NCBI RefSeq assembly: GCF_039794105.1
Contig: NZ_JBDIWA010000004.1
Coordinates: 89,688 to 153,687 of the forward strand
Reading direction: 5' to 3'
Origin: Kuenenia sp039794105
GTDB taxonomy: Bacteria; Planctomycetota; Brocadiia; Brocadiales; Brocadiaceae
Length of the DNA: 64,000 nt
In this document: piece by piece, positions 26,926 through 34,379 of the stretch
How the letters are laid out: every line of letters starts with the position of its first letter
Position numbering within the stretch: the first letter of the stretch is position 1
Made by a program: the position numbers and the translations under genes
Notes under the pieces: model-generated
Seen by the model: only the letters and a program-made list of their open reading frames with translations
What the model was told of the DNA's origin: nothing
Databases searched by the model: none

Positions 26926-26997
26926 AACTAACAAGACGTTGCACCTGATCGCCATTCCGCTCCGCTCCATAGCGGCAGGTGTGTTCAATCGTTAGTG
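26926..26997 (+). repeat. attC-like recombination site 1
   Basis: The R'' core is CTAAC at 26928-26932 and the R' core is GTTAG at 26991-26995. Arms are CTAAC-N9-CACCTG and CAGGTG-N9-GTTAG, with an inner CCGCT...AGCGG hairpin. The SDR gene starts 24 bases after the R' box. Confidence 0.78.
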
Positions 26998-27020
26998 GCA
27001 ATCAATGAGACAGAGATGAT

Positions 27021-27740
27021 ATGACAAAGAAAGCAATTGTTGTTGGTGCGACATCAGGAATCGGGAGGGAATTAGCAAAGATTTTCTCTCAAAATGGCTA
27101 TATAGTTGGACTTGCAGGCAGAAGGACTCACCTGCTTGATGATCTCAAGAACGAACTTCCCTATAATTCTTTCGCAAAACATATTGATGTCTCTCAAACA
27201 GATAAAGCAGTAAACCAACTCAAAGAGCTAATTGCAGAAATGGAAGGGGTGGACATCATCATTATAAACTCTGGAGTAGGATTTATTAACAAGGATTTAG
27301 AATGGCCCCCGGAAAAAGAAACCATTGATATTAATGTCTCTGGTTTTGCTGCAATAGCAAATGTTGCTATGCATCATTTTTTATCGAAAGGTTCCGGCCA
27401 TTTGGTAGGCCTATCGTCTATAGCAGCACTTAGAGGGGACGGCGATGCTCCTGCATACAATGCATCAAAAGCCTTTGTTTCAAACTATATGGAAGGCTTG
27501 CGAAAAAAGGTGGCAAAATCAGGGTTATCCATTACGGTTACAGATATTCAGCCAGGGTTTGTGGATACAGCAATGGCAAAAGGAGACGGACTTTTTTGGG
27601 TTGCATCTCCCCAGAAAGCAGCACAACAAATATATACCGCTATCAAAAGGAAGAAGAAACATGCTTATATAACTAAACGATGGAGGCTTATTGGATTGGT
27701 AATGAAAATCGTTCCGGAAACTATTTATAATAGGCTATAA
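27021..27740 (+). CDS. Short-chain dehydrogenase/reductase, cassette-borne
   Basis: A 239-residue SDR oxidoreductase using NAD(P)H. The glycine motif VVGATSGIGRELA is at about 7-19, a Ser precedes the catalytic pair, and YNASK (Tyr-x3-Lys) is present in APAYNASKAFVSNY. The substrate is unknown. The C-terminal part has RKKKHAYITKRWRLIGLVMKIVP, a basic-hydrophobic tail seen in several classical SDRs. It begins 24 bases after attC-like site 1 and ends before site 2, the usual cassette arrangement, so it was probably captured. Confidence 0.85.
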   Translation: MTKKAIVVGATSGIGRELAKIFSQNGYIVGLAGRRTHLLDDLKNELPYNSFAKHIDVSQTDKAVNQLKELIAEMEGVDIIIINSGVGFINKDLEWPPEKETIDINVSGFAAIANVAMHHFLSKGSGHLVGLSSIAALRGDGDAPAYNASKAFVSNYMEGLRKKVAKSGLSITVTDIQPGFVDTAMAKGDGLFWVASPQKAAQQIYTAIKRKKKHAYITKRWRLIGLVMKIVPETIYNRL

Positions 27741-27755
27741 AATTCATAAAAAAAC

Positions 27756-27825
27756 TTCTAACAAATCAGTGTACGCCGGAATTAAGGGACACTGTATCTA
27801 ATGCTTAAAAGTATCGAGGTTAGGA
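27756..27825 (+). repeat. Degenerate attC-like site 2
   Basis: CTAAC at 27758-27762 and GTTAG at 27819-27823 lie 66 bases end to end, the same span as site 1, and downstream of the SDR stop. The arms are not complementary beyond the core, so this is a decayed or false site. An unrelated internal hairpin, CAGTGT with ACACTG, sits near the 5' end. Confidence 0.35.
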
Positions 27826-27882
27826 TATCTCAGTCAGCCGTTTTCCGATATAATATCCTCAGATAATTTAAAGGTGGTAGTA

Positions 27883-28152
27883 ATGGAATTTGGATGGGAC
27901 CCCGAAAAAGCAAAGAAGAACCATAAAAAACATGGCGTCCATTTTGAAGAAGCATCAACCGTATTTTATGATCCTTTGTCAGCTACTTTTGATGACCCTG
28001 ACCATTCAATTGGCGAACATAGACTAATCACTGTAGGTTTTTCGGCAGAGGAACGTTTGCTAGTGGTTTCACATACCGAGAGAGGTAAAACTATACACAT
28101 TATAAGCGCGCGACTTGCAACTGCGCGGGAAAGGACAAGACATGAAAACTAA
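27883..28152 (+). CDS. brnT: BrnT-family toxin (predicted ribonuclease)
   Basis: An 89-residue protein of the BrnT family, small ribonuclease toxins. EFGWDPEKAKKNHKKHGVHFEEA is the standard N-terminus; DPDHSIGEHRLITVGFS and LLVVSHTERGKTIHIISARLATARER are the conserved central and C-terminal parts. The start is ATG at 27883 behind AAGGTGG (27871-27877). It overlaps the antitoxin gene. Cassette-borne toxin-antitoxin systems are common stabilisers of integron arrays. Confidence 0.9.
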   Translation: MEFGWDPEKAKKNHKKHGVHFEEASTVFYDPLSATFDDPDHSIGEHRLITVGFSAEERLLVVSHTERGKTIHIISARLATARERTRHEN

Positions 28153-28399
28153 AACGCAAAAGGTAAGTGACGAATTACGCCCAGAATACGACTTTGACTA
28201 TTCTAAAGCTGTTCGTGGTAAATACCACAAACGGTTATCCGAGGAAGGATCGAATATTGTTGTTCTCGAACCGGATGTGGCCAAAGCTTTTAGCACTTCA
28301 GCAGCAGTGAATGAAGCATTACGGTCGCTCCTTGATTTTACTCGTTCGACGCAACGCCTAACAAATCGTTCCGGTGGACACCTAAAAGAGCACCACTGA
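28142..28399 (+). CDS. brnA: BrnA-type antitoxin
   Basis: An 85-residue protein starting at 28142 (MKTKTQKVSDELRPEY), with AAAGGA just before the ATG and an 11-base overlap with brnT. The centre has NIVVLEPDVAKAFSTSAAVNEALRSLL, a ribbon-helix-helix-type DNA-binding segment typical of antitoxins paired with BrnT. The last residues (roughly from QRLTNRS onward) are encoded by the attC-like site 3, a known habit of integron cassette genes. It should neutralise BrnT and repress the pair. Confidence 0.82.
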   Translation: MKTKTQKVSDELRPEYDFDYSKAVRGKYHKRLSEEGSNIVVLEPDVAKAFSTSAAVNEALRSLLDFTRSTQRLTNRSGGHLKEHH

Positions 28400-28413
28400 G
28401 ATCTACGTTATTG
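28356..28413 (+). repeat. attC-like recombination site 3
   Basis: The R'' box is GCCTAAC (28356-28362), matching the RYYYAAC consensus. The R' side is GTTATTG (28407-28413). Inner arms GGTGG and CCAC pair with a bulged G, nine bases from each core. It overlaps the 3' end of brnA. The DUF4160 gene starts 22 bases after the R' box. Confidence 0.72.
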
Positions 28414-28434
28414 AATTGAAAAAAAAATAAATTT

Positions 28435-28740
28435 ATGCCTAAAATATACGTATATTGTGGAATAGTCATAATATTTTACAGTAACGAGCATGAACCGGTT
28501 CACGTCCATGGTAAATATCAAGGTAAAGAGTCTAAGGCAGAATTAATAATTAAAGAAGGAAAAGTAGAAAGTGTTGTTATTAAATCTGTAAAAGGGCGGC
28601 CCCCATTGCCTACAAGTACTTTAAGAGACTTTGAAAAATTTGTTAACGCCTATGCCGACAAAATTGTCCGGAAATGGATTGATTATTTTGTTTTGCATAA
28701 ACAAATTTCATGTGAAATTATTGAAAGGAAAGTAAAATGA
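28435..28740 (+). CDS. DUF4160 family protein
   Basis: A 101-residue protein with the DUF4160 signature: YCGIVIIFYSNEHEPVHVHG near 7-26 (the HxPxHxHV pattern), a GREAEI-like strand (KAELIIKEGKVE), and a C-terminal helix. These proteins are commonly encoded next to DUF2442 proteins, and the pair is considered a toxin-antitoxin-type or mobile-element passenger. The stop overlaps the next gene by four bases. It stands 22 bases after attC-like site 3, so it is part of the third cassette. Molecular function unknown. Confidence 0.85.
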   Translation: MPKIYVYCGIVIIFYSNEHEPVHVHGKYQGKESKAELIIKEGKVESVVIKSVKGRPPLPTSTLRDFEKFVNAYADKIVRKWIDYFVLHKQISCEIIERKVK

Positions 28741-29000
28741 TTTTTGATGAACAAGTTATTACAATCATTTCTGCGGAATACCTTGGAGAATATAAAATTA
28801 AATTATCATTTAATGATAACACGATTCAAGTAGTAGATTTTTTTCCATTCTTAAATAGCTCTTTAAATCCTTTAATAAGAAAATATTTAGACAAACAGGA
28901 ATTTAAAAAATTTAAAATTGACAATGGTGATTTAGAGTGGAATGACTATGATCTTTGCTTTCCGATTGCAGATTTGTATGAAAATAATATAAAACCATAA
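28737..29000 (+). CDS. DUF2442 family protein
   Basis: An 87-residue protein with the DUF2442 pattern YLGEYKIKLSFNDNTIQVVDF near 17-37 (short beta strands) and DNGDLEWNDYDLCFPIADLY near the C-terminus. It is translationally coupled to the DUF4160 gene through an ATGA overlap. The stop codon is at 28998-29000 (TAA), within the start of attC-like site 4. Function unknown; a partner of DUF4160. Confidence 0.85.
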   Translation: MIFDEQVITIISAEYLGEYKIKLSFNDNTIQVVDFFPFLNSSLNPLIRKYLDKQEFKKFKIDNGDLEWNDYDLCFPIADLYENNIKP

Positions 29001-29125
29001 CAAGCCACTGAAGCTAGCCCCTTTATTATGTGTGATTCGATTGATTAGTTTTAGATTCACTTGTTAATTTTTTATCTTTCATAATTCCTCTCGTCAATCG
29101 GGGTAGCTTAGCTCAACCGTTAGTA
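28995..29125 (+). repeat. attC-like recombination site 4 (long form)
   Basis: The R'' core TAAC is at 28998-29001 and the R' core GTTAG at 29119-29123, about 130 bases, in the size range of long (VCR-like) sites. TAAC-N9-AAGCTAGCCCC pairs with GGGGTAGCTT-N9-GTTA, with one bulged G, the extrahelical base expected of attC. It immediately follows the DUF2442 gene. Confidence 0.78.
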
Positions 29126-29349
29126 TTTCGGATTTCATCATTAAATATTTTGCCAAAAAATGCTAAGAAATTACTGATAAGGTGCTCCATGTCTCCACCC
29201 AAACATATTTTCCCGCTTTATATCGTCGGGCAAAATGCAATTCTGCAGACTGCCCATCCCCGTCGATTATGCCGGCGGATAAGAAGCCATGCGTAATTCG
29301 TAGAAATGGATTAAAACGGAAAACCTTAACCATAGTAAGGAGAAATTGT

Positions 29350-31206
29350 ATGGAAGAAAAGGGAAAAAAGATATTTTACGATGTCCATTGTCATGCACTG
29401 AATTTGAGCCATGGAGGGCTTCTTGCCTTTTTGAATCGCTTTTTAAAAGACCGGGCGGTATCCTTCTCCGATCTGCTGGGGAAGGGCAAATTTCTCCAGG
29501 TTATCTGCCGTTTATTGGGGATAGATTTCAGTGTGAAACTACTGAAAACACTATTGATTGTCTTAAGCGTCGTTCTCTCCGGAATCGTATTGCTTGCGGT
29601 AAGCAAATATGAATATTTCCTTTCAGGTAAGGTAAGCGATATCGTTTTGGTTAGTGCATTTTCGGTCGTTTTAACCGCCCTCGTTTTTGCCCTGTGGGCT
29701 TTACGAAAGATAGCTTCAGGGGAAAGCGACCTCATAACAAACACGCTTAAAAAAAATATCAATCTTCTTTCTGTTATTGAGAATGATACGGGGAGTTTAT
29801 TTCTTTCTATGGAAATGGATATCTTGTCTGCGGATGAAAGATTCAAGGAATTAATAAATGAATATCGTACCTCATCAACCTACAAATATGCGTCATTTAT
29901 AAAAGATATCGGGGAGAAATGGAAAGAAACCGGGAATGAAATACATATCAAAACAAAAGAGGGAAAAACACTAAAGTACAATAAAATGGTTATTACCCCT
30001 CTGATAATAGATTTTGGTTACAAGTGCTTTGACATGCAAGGCATTTATTATAATAAACCGCCCAGAAAACCAGTTGTGGAGCAGGTTGTTGATGTTTTCA
30101 ACGGGATAAGGGAGTATAGGGAAATGAGTCCTGTTAAATTACTCGATATTTATCCCTTTATGGGAATTAATACGAGGAATTATGACCTGGGAATTGTGAA
30201 AGTAGTTCCAAAAGAGGAAAAAGACGCATTTGACCATTTTCTGAAGAGCAGAAAAATCCCTCAAAGGATAAAAGAGCATGTAAGAGATACTTTGAAAAAC
30301 AACGTTACTTATATTGAGAAGACGGGCAAACTGGTATTTTATAAAGAAAGCGAAACCCTGGGAAATGATTTGCGCACGGTCTCTTCTCATGTCCAAATTG
30401 ATGAAGGTTTGATTGATAAAATAGATGGCATGTCTGAGGAATCGGTTCGTACCCGCTTAAACGAAAAAAATAATATTCCCAAAATGCTTGAAAAGTATTT
30501 TGGGGAATATACGAATGCAAAATATGAAACCTTTGCTAAGAAAAACAGGGAGCATTACTTTTTCGATGAGAAAGATACCAAAAAGAAGGAAAAGACGATA
30601 TCTGTGAAAGGGATTGACGACCTGCGCAGTTATTTCTTTGCGGGAGTTAAATTATATCCACCCCTGGGGTTTGACCCCTGGCCCGACCACGAGGACAAAC
30701 CCATCGATACCGCCACGGAATTTGACAAGGTAAATTATCTCTATCAGTTTTGCAGTGAAAGGGGCATTCCGATAACGGTACATTGTTCACCCGGCGGTTT
30801 TAAAACTGCTCACCACAGCATTGAATATACCAATCCTGAAAAATGGAAAAACGTACTTTCCACATATGAGAATCTAAAAATCAATTTTGCTCATTGTGGG
30901 TTTGATAATAATAAGCCCCATAAATCGTGGTTGGATACTATCATGGAGCTTATGGGCGGGTATAAAGGCGTCTATGCGGATTTTTCTTATATCGGGAATA
31001 GCAGAGATTCTTATACCTTTTTAAAGGAACGAATCGTTGGTAAAGGGTTCGAGGATCGCATACTCTTTGGCAGTGATTTTCCGGTTAACCTGTTTGGTGT
31101 GGATTCGTATAAGGATTATGCAGAGAATTTCTTTTATCTCTCTCTGGATACGCATTTAAAACACAAATTCAACTCTGCGAATCCTCATAAATTTCTCTGG
31201 GCTTAG
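29350..31206 (+). CDS. Membrane-anchored amidohydrolase-like protein
   Basis: A 618-residue protein. An N-terminal metal motif, HCH (H13-x-H15, in YDVHCHALN), is followed by two predicted membrane helices, about 68-90 and 96-118. The rest has the metal-dependent TIM-barrel amidohydrolase layout with ITVHCSPGGF, INFAHCGFDN and ILFGSDFPVN, the last being the usual Asp ligand. The start is 29350 because AAGGAG precedes it; a longer frame from 29182 has no such signal. The membrane insertion between the first metal motif and the barrel is unusual. Substrate unknown. It lies just after the integron array. Confidence 0.78.
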   Translation: MEEKGKKIFYDVHCHALNLSHGGLLAFLNRFLKDRAVSFSDLLGKGKFLQVICRLLGIDFSVKLLKTLLIVLSVVLSGIVLLAVSKYEYFLSGKVSDIVLVSAFSVVLTALVFALWALRKIASGESDLITNTLKKNINLLSVIENDTGSLFLSMEMDILSADERFKELINEYRTSSTYKYASFIKDIGEKWKETGNEIHIKTKEGKTLKYNKMVITPLIIDFGYKCFDMQGIYYNKPPRKPVVEQVVDVFNGIREYREMSPVKLLDIYPFMGINTRNYDLGIVKVVPKEEKDAFDHFLKSRKIPQRIKEHVRDTLKNNVTYIEKTGKLVFYKESETLGNDLRTVSSHVQIDEGLIDKIDGMSEESVRTRLNEKNNIPKMLEKYFGEYTNAKYETFAKKNREHYFFDEKDTKKKEKTISVKGIDDLRSYFFAGVKLYPPLGFDPWPDHEDKPIDTATEFDKVNYLYQFCSERGIPITVHCSPGGFKTAHHSIEYTNPEKWKNVLSTYENLKINFAHCGFDNNKPHKSWLDTIMELMGGYKGVYADFSYIGNSRDSYTFLKERIVGKGFEDRILFGSDFPVNLFGVDSYKDYAENFFYLSLDTHLKHKFNSANPHKFLWA

Positions 31207-31210
31207 GGTA

Positions 31211-31247
31211 AATCAGAAGTCAGAGGTCGGAAGTCGGAAGTCTGATT
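31211..31247. repeat. Dispersed repeat module E, copy 2
   Basis: AATCAGAAGTCAGAGGTCGG followed by AAGTCGGAAGTCTGATT, the reverse-oriented relative of the block at 21600-21646. It lies between the amidohydrolase and rfbD. Confidence 0.6.
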
Positions 31248-31297
31248 AAAGTGAGCCTGAGCAATTTCACGGGCAAACAAGTTTGCCAGTCCCCCTC

Positions 31298-32164
31298 TTA
31301 GCGGAGTACATATTTTCCCAGATACTCTTCCAATGCTTCCTGCCAAGGCCTCATCTTGTGTCCGGTTGCCTGTACAAACTTTGTACAATTCAATGAGGAG
31401 TTTTGAGGTACCGTGGCTGCGCGTTTAAAATCTTCTGCCTTAATGGATTGGAGAGATACCTGTATATTTGACAATCTAAATATCTCCCTTGCCCACTCAT
31501 ACCATGAACAAATGCCATCATTCGCAATGTGATAAATACCATGAAGATCAAGCGAAAGAACATACCGGAGAGCACGGACAAGGTCTGCGGCATAGGTAGG
31601 GCTTCCAAATTGGTCTCTTACGACGGATACGGCATGTTTTTCTAGTCCGATATGCAGTATTTTTGTCACAAAATTGCTTTTATGCTGCCCGTAAAGCCGT
31701 GAAATCCGAATAATGGTATAGTTGCCGTTTATTTCCTGCACAGCTTCCTCTCCTGCACGTTTCGATTTGCCGTACACCGAGAGTGGGTGGGGCGGGTCTG
31801 TTTCATTATACGGCGTATTCTTAGCGCCATCGAAAACATAATCAGTGCTGATATGGATGACCCGGGCATTCAGATTTTTTCCCGCCAGTGCGACGTTTTT
31901 TGCCCCCTCTGCATTCACGGCATATGCCTTGTCGATATTTGTTTCGCAGGCGTCAACGTCGGTAAATGCGGCACAATTAATGATTACGTCCGGCGTGGTT
32001 CGGGCAATCGTCTCAAAAGTATTTGAGGCATTGGTAATTTCTATTTGTGAATGACTGGCGCAAATGACGGAGAGGGGTTGTTTTTCTGTTTCAAAAAGAG
32101 GCGGCAACCCATTCGCCAGCTCCCACCCCAGCGCACCATTCGAGCCTATAATGAGTATCTTCAT
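31298..32164 (-). CDS. rfbD: dTDP-4-dehydrorhamnose reductase
   Basis: A 288-residue RmlD-type SDR, last step of dTDP-L-rhamnose synthesis. It has the N-terminal MKILIIGSNGALGWELA, the VDACETNIDKAYAVNAEGAKNVA segment, and the catalytic HISTDYVFDGAKNTPYNETD with YGKSK. It overlaps the ABC exporter by four bases (its ATG is inside the upstream gene's end). rfbA and rfbC are 21 kb away in the window; rfbB is absent. Confidence 0.92.
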   Translation of the reverse strand: MKILIIGSNGALGWELANGLPPLFETEKQPLSVICASHSQIEITNASNTFETIARTTPDVIINCAAFTDVDACETNIDKAYAVNAEGAKNVALAGKNLNARVIHISTDYVFDGAKNTPYNETDPPHPLSVYGKSKRAGEEAVQEINGNYTIIRISRLYGQHKSNFVTKILHIGLEKHAVSVVRDQFGSPTYAADLVRALRYVLSLDLHGIYHIANDGICSWYEWAREIFRLSNIQVSLQSIKAEDFKRAATVPQNSSLNCTKFVQATGHKMRPWQEALEEYLGKYVLR

Positions 32165-34053
32165 GTATGGAGTGTATTTGAGTGCAACTGGTAAACACGC
32201 TTGTATTCCCCGTCATCATGTATGAGGGATGCGTGGCTGCCTGTTTCAACGATTTGACCTTGTTTCATTACAATGATTCTATCACAATGCTGGATAGTGG
32301 AAAGCCGGTGGGCGACGATGATGGTGGTTTTCCCGGCAATAAGATTATTCAATGCGTCTTGCACCAATTTTTCAGATTCGTAGTCCAGGGAGGATGTTGC
32401 TTCGTCCAGCAACAGGATGGAGGCATTTTTCAGAATAGCACGCGCAATGGCAATTCGCTGGCGCTGTCCTCCGGATAATTTCACTCCCATTTCTCCAACT
32501 ATAGTGTCGTATACTTCCGGGAGGGACATAATAAATTCATGAATATTGGCCGCTTTTGCCGCATGCTGGATTTCTTCCATTGTTGCATCCCGTCTGCCAT
32601 AAAGAATGTTTTCATACAGGCTCCGGTTAAATAAAAATGTCTGTTGCGTAACCAATGCCATATGCGAAAGAAGCGATTCCCGCTTTATCCGGCGGAGGTC
32701 TATACCGTCAATAGTAATAGAACCCTCTGTCGGGTCGTAAAAACGGGAGATCAGATTTACGAGGGTGGATTTCCCTGCCCCGCTTTCTCCTACAATTGCG
32801 ATTACCTCGCCCTTTTGTATATTCAGACATATATTTTCCAACACACGTTCTTTTTTCCCTTCATAGGAAAAACTCACATTATTGAAGAAAATGCCATCCT
32901 CCATTTTTTTCAGCGTCACGGCATCCGGCGAGTCCTTTATATTTGATTCTATGTTAAATAATTCAAACACCCTGTTCGCGCCGGCGAGAGATTCCTGCAA
33001 ACCCGTGTAACTCTTTGCGATCTTCTTAACAGAGGGGATGACCATAAAGCCAATTGCGGTAATAAATCCGCCAAGTTCCCCTGGGGTAATTTGATGTGAC
33101 ATAACGACATAGCCACCCAATATAACCATTGCGGCAAGCCCTACCGCATAAATAAAATCATTGGTGCTGCTGTTCAATGATTTTGCCTTTACCATTTTTA
33201 GCGTTCTGCTAAGGAAGCGTTCTCCGATAAAATGAATTTCGCGACGTTCTTCATCTTCCATCCTGAATGATTTTACAATCCGGATACCTGCAAATATCTC
33301 GCGAAACGCATCTGTGAGTTCGGAGAGATGCCGTAAGCTCCCTTTTCCGTGCCTCTTTATCTTTTTTCCGATTAAAATGGCAGGGATGAAAACTACCGGA
33401 AAAATAATTAAAGAAAACAAAGATAATTTCCAGCTGAAATAGAATGCAAGGACTAATCCGCAAGTCAATTGCATGGGCAGAAATAACACCTCATCAAAGA
33501 GCACCTTGAGACCTGCCTGTGTAACAGCGACGTCGTTTGTCAATCTCGAAAGAAGATCGCCGCTTTTTCTGTTCTCGAAAAAGCTTAACGGCTGAGGCAA
33601 CAAGTGGTCACAGATCTTGTTCCGGATATCCACAACAACAGCCCATCTGACGAAATTCCTGTAATATTGCTGAAAATAACTGGTAAAAAAGATAACCGGA
33701 GCGAGAATGGCTATTACTATGCCAATACTGGTGAAGGAACGCGTCATTCGTTCCCGTAATTTTCCGATAAAAGAAAATTTGTTTAGGGTATTTTTTTTTA
33801 ATTCTCCCAGCGGAGACCGTGTATTTTTTTCGATGTCGGTTTGGGAGTCTATATCAATGGTTGGCAGTTCTGTGGTTGTAGTTATTTCCCCCGATACCAG
33901 TTTGTCTATAACCGGCTTAATCAGCGAGATTTGAATACCATTTGCCGCAGTATAAAGCACCATGCAGCCAATGGCAATCGCCATTTGTTTCCAATAGGGT
34001 TTCGCAAAGGAAAGTAGTTTTCCGCATTCGGAAAGGAATGAAGTATTTTTCAT
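32161..34053 (-). CDS. MsbA-type ABC exporter
   Basis: A 630-residue half-transporter with a six-helix membrane domain (about 1-350) fused to an ATPase. It has Walker A GESGAGKST, the signature LSGGQRQRIAIARAI, Walker B ILLLDEATSSLD and the H-loop VAHRLST. These homodimers flip lipid A-type or other amphiphilic molecules. The association with rfbD in one transcription unit suggests an envelope or lipopolysaccharide substrate. A long loop about 40-85 between the first two helices carries a Thr-rich and Asp/Ser stretch (GEITTTTELPTIDIDSQTD), longer than in E. coli MsbA. Confidence 0.9.
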   Translation of the reverse strand: MKNTSFLSECGKLLSFAKPYWKQMAIAIGCMVLYTAANGIQISLIKPVIDKLVSGEITTTTELPTIDIDSQTDIEKNTRSPLGELKKNTLNKFSFIGKLRERMTRSFTSIGIVIAILAPVIFFTSYFQQYYRNFVRWAVVVDIRNKICDHLLPQPLSFFENRKSGDLLSRLTNDVAVTQAGLKVLFDEVLFLPMQLTCGLVLAFYFSWKLSLFSLIIFPVVFIPAILIGKKIKRHGKGSLRHLSELTDAFREIFAGIRIVKSFRMEDEERREIHFIGERFLSRTLKMVKAKSLNSSTNDFIYAVGLAAMVILGGYVVMSHQITPGELGGFITAIGFMVIPSVKKIAKSYTGLQESLAGANRVFELFNIESNIKDSPDAVTLKKMEDGIFFNNVSFSYEGKKERVLENICLNIQKGEVIAIVGESGAGKSTLVNLISRFYDPTEGSITIDGIDLRRIKRESLLSHMALVTQQTFLFNRSLYENILYGRRDATMEEIQHAAKAANIHEFIMSLPEVYDTIVGEMGVKLSGGQRQRIAIARAILKNASILLLDEATSSLDYESEKLVQDALNNLIAGKTTIIVAHRLSTIQHCDRIIVMKQGQIVETGSHASLIHDDGEYKRVYQLHSNTLHT

Positions 34054-34379
34054 TTATTAAAACTTATATGCTACGGGAAAAACGTTAATAAAAGATTCTT
34101 ATGGCGAGGTTGATAATTACAATTTGTTATGTACTCATGTGATATGAAGAGCGCATAGATAAAAAATGTTATCACATCACAAGATGCTTTTCAATAAAAA
34201 GATTATACGCCGAAAAACAAAGAAGATAAATACCTGCTGGCGGAATAAAAGCAGCAAATAGATATTATTCAATTGCAGAATGCCCCCTGATCGTGTTATA
34301 TTCTTGTAATTTTACAGAGATTTCAAAGACGGTTATCTGTTTCTTTATGATGGTTTAACGCTGCTGGTACGACAGGATT
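34054..34379. promoter_or_regulatory. Divergent promoter region msbA-like / recJ
   Basis: 326 A/T-rich bases separating divergent genes, so it should carry both promoters. No repeat copy or RNA structure was recognised. Confidence 0.4.

Larger units (their letters stand above)
26926..29125 (+). mobile_element. Integron-type cassette array lacking an integrase (CALIN)
   Basis: Four attC-like sites alternate with short gene sets in the same orientation: SDR, brnT-brnA, and the DUF4160/DUF2442 pair. Sites 1, 3 and 4 share one geometry: (C)TAAC, nine unpaired bases, an imperfect inner stem, the mirror half, nine bases, GTTA(G). Each cassette gene starts about 20-25 bases after an R' box. No integrase lies within the array. 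A decayed intI-like gene lies at 39651. This is recognised by eye; a covariance model search would settle it. Confidence 0.75.
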
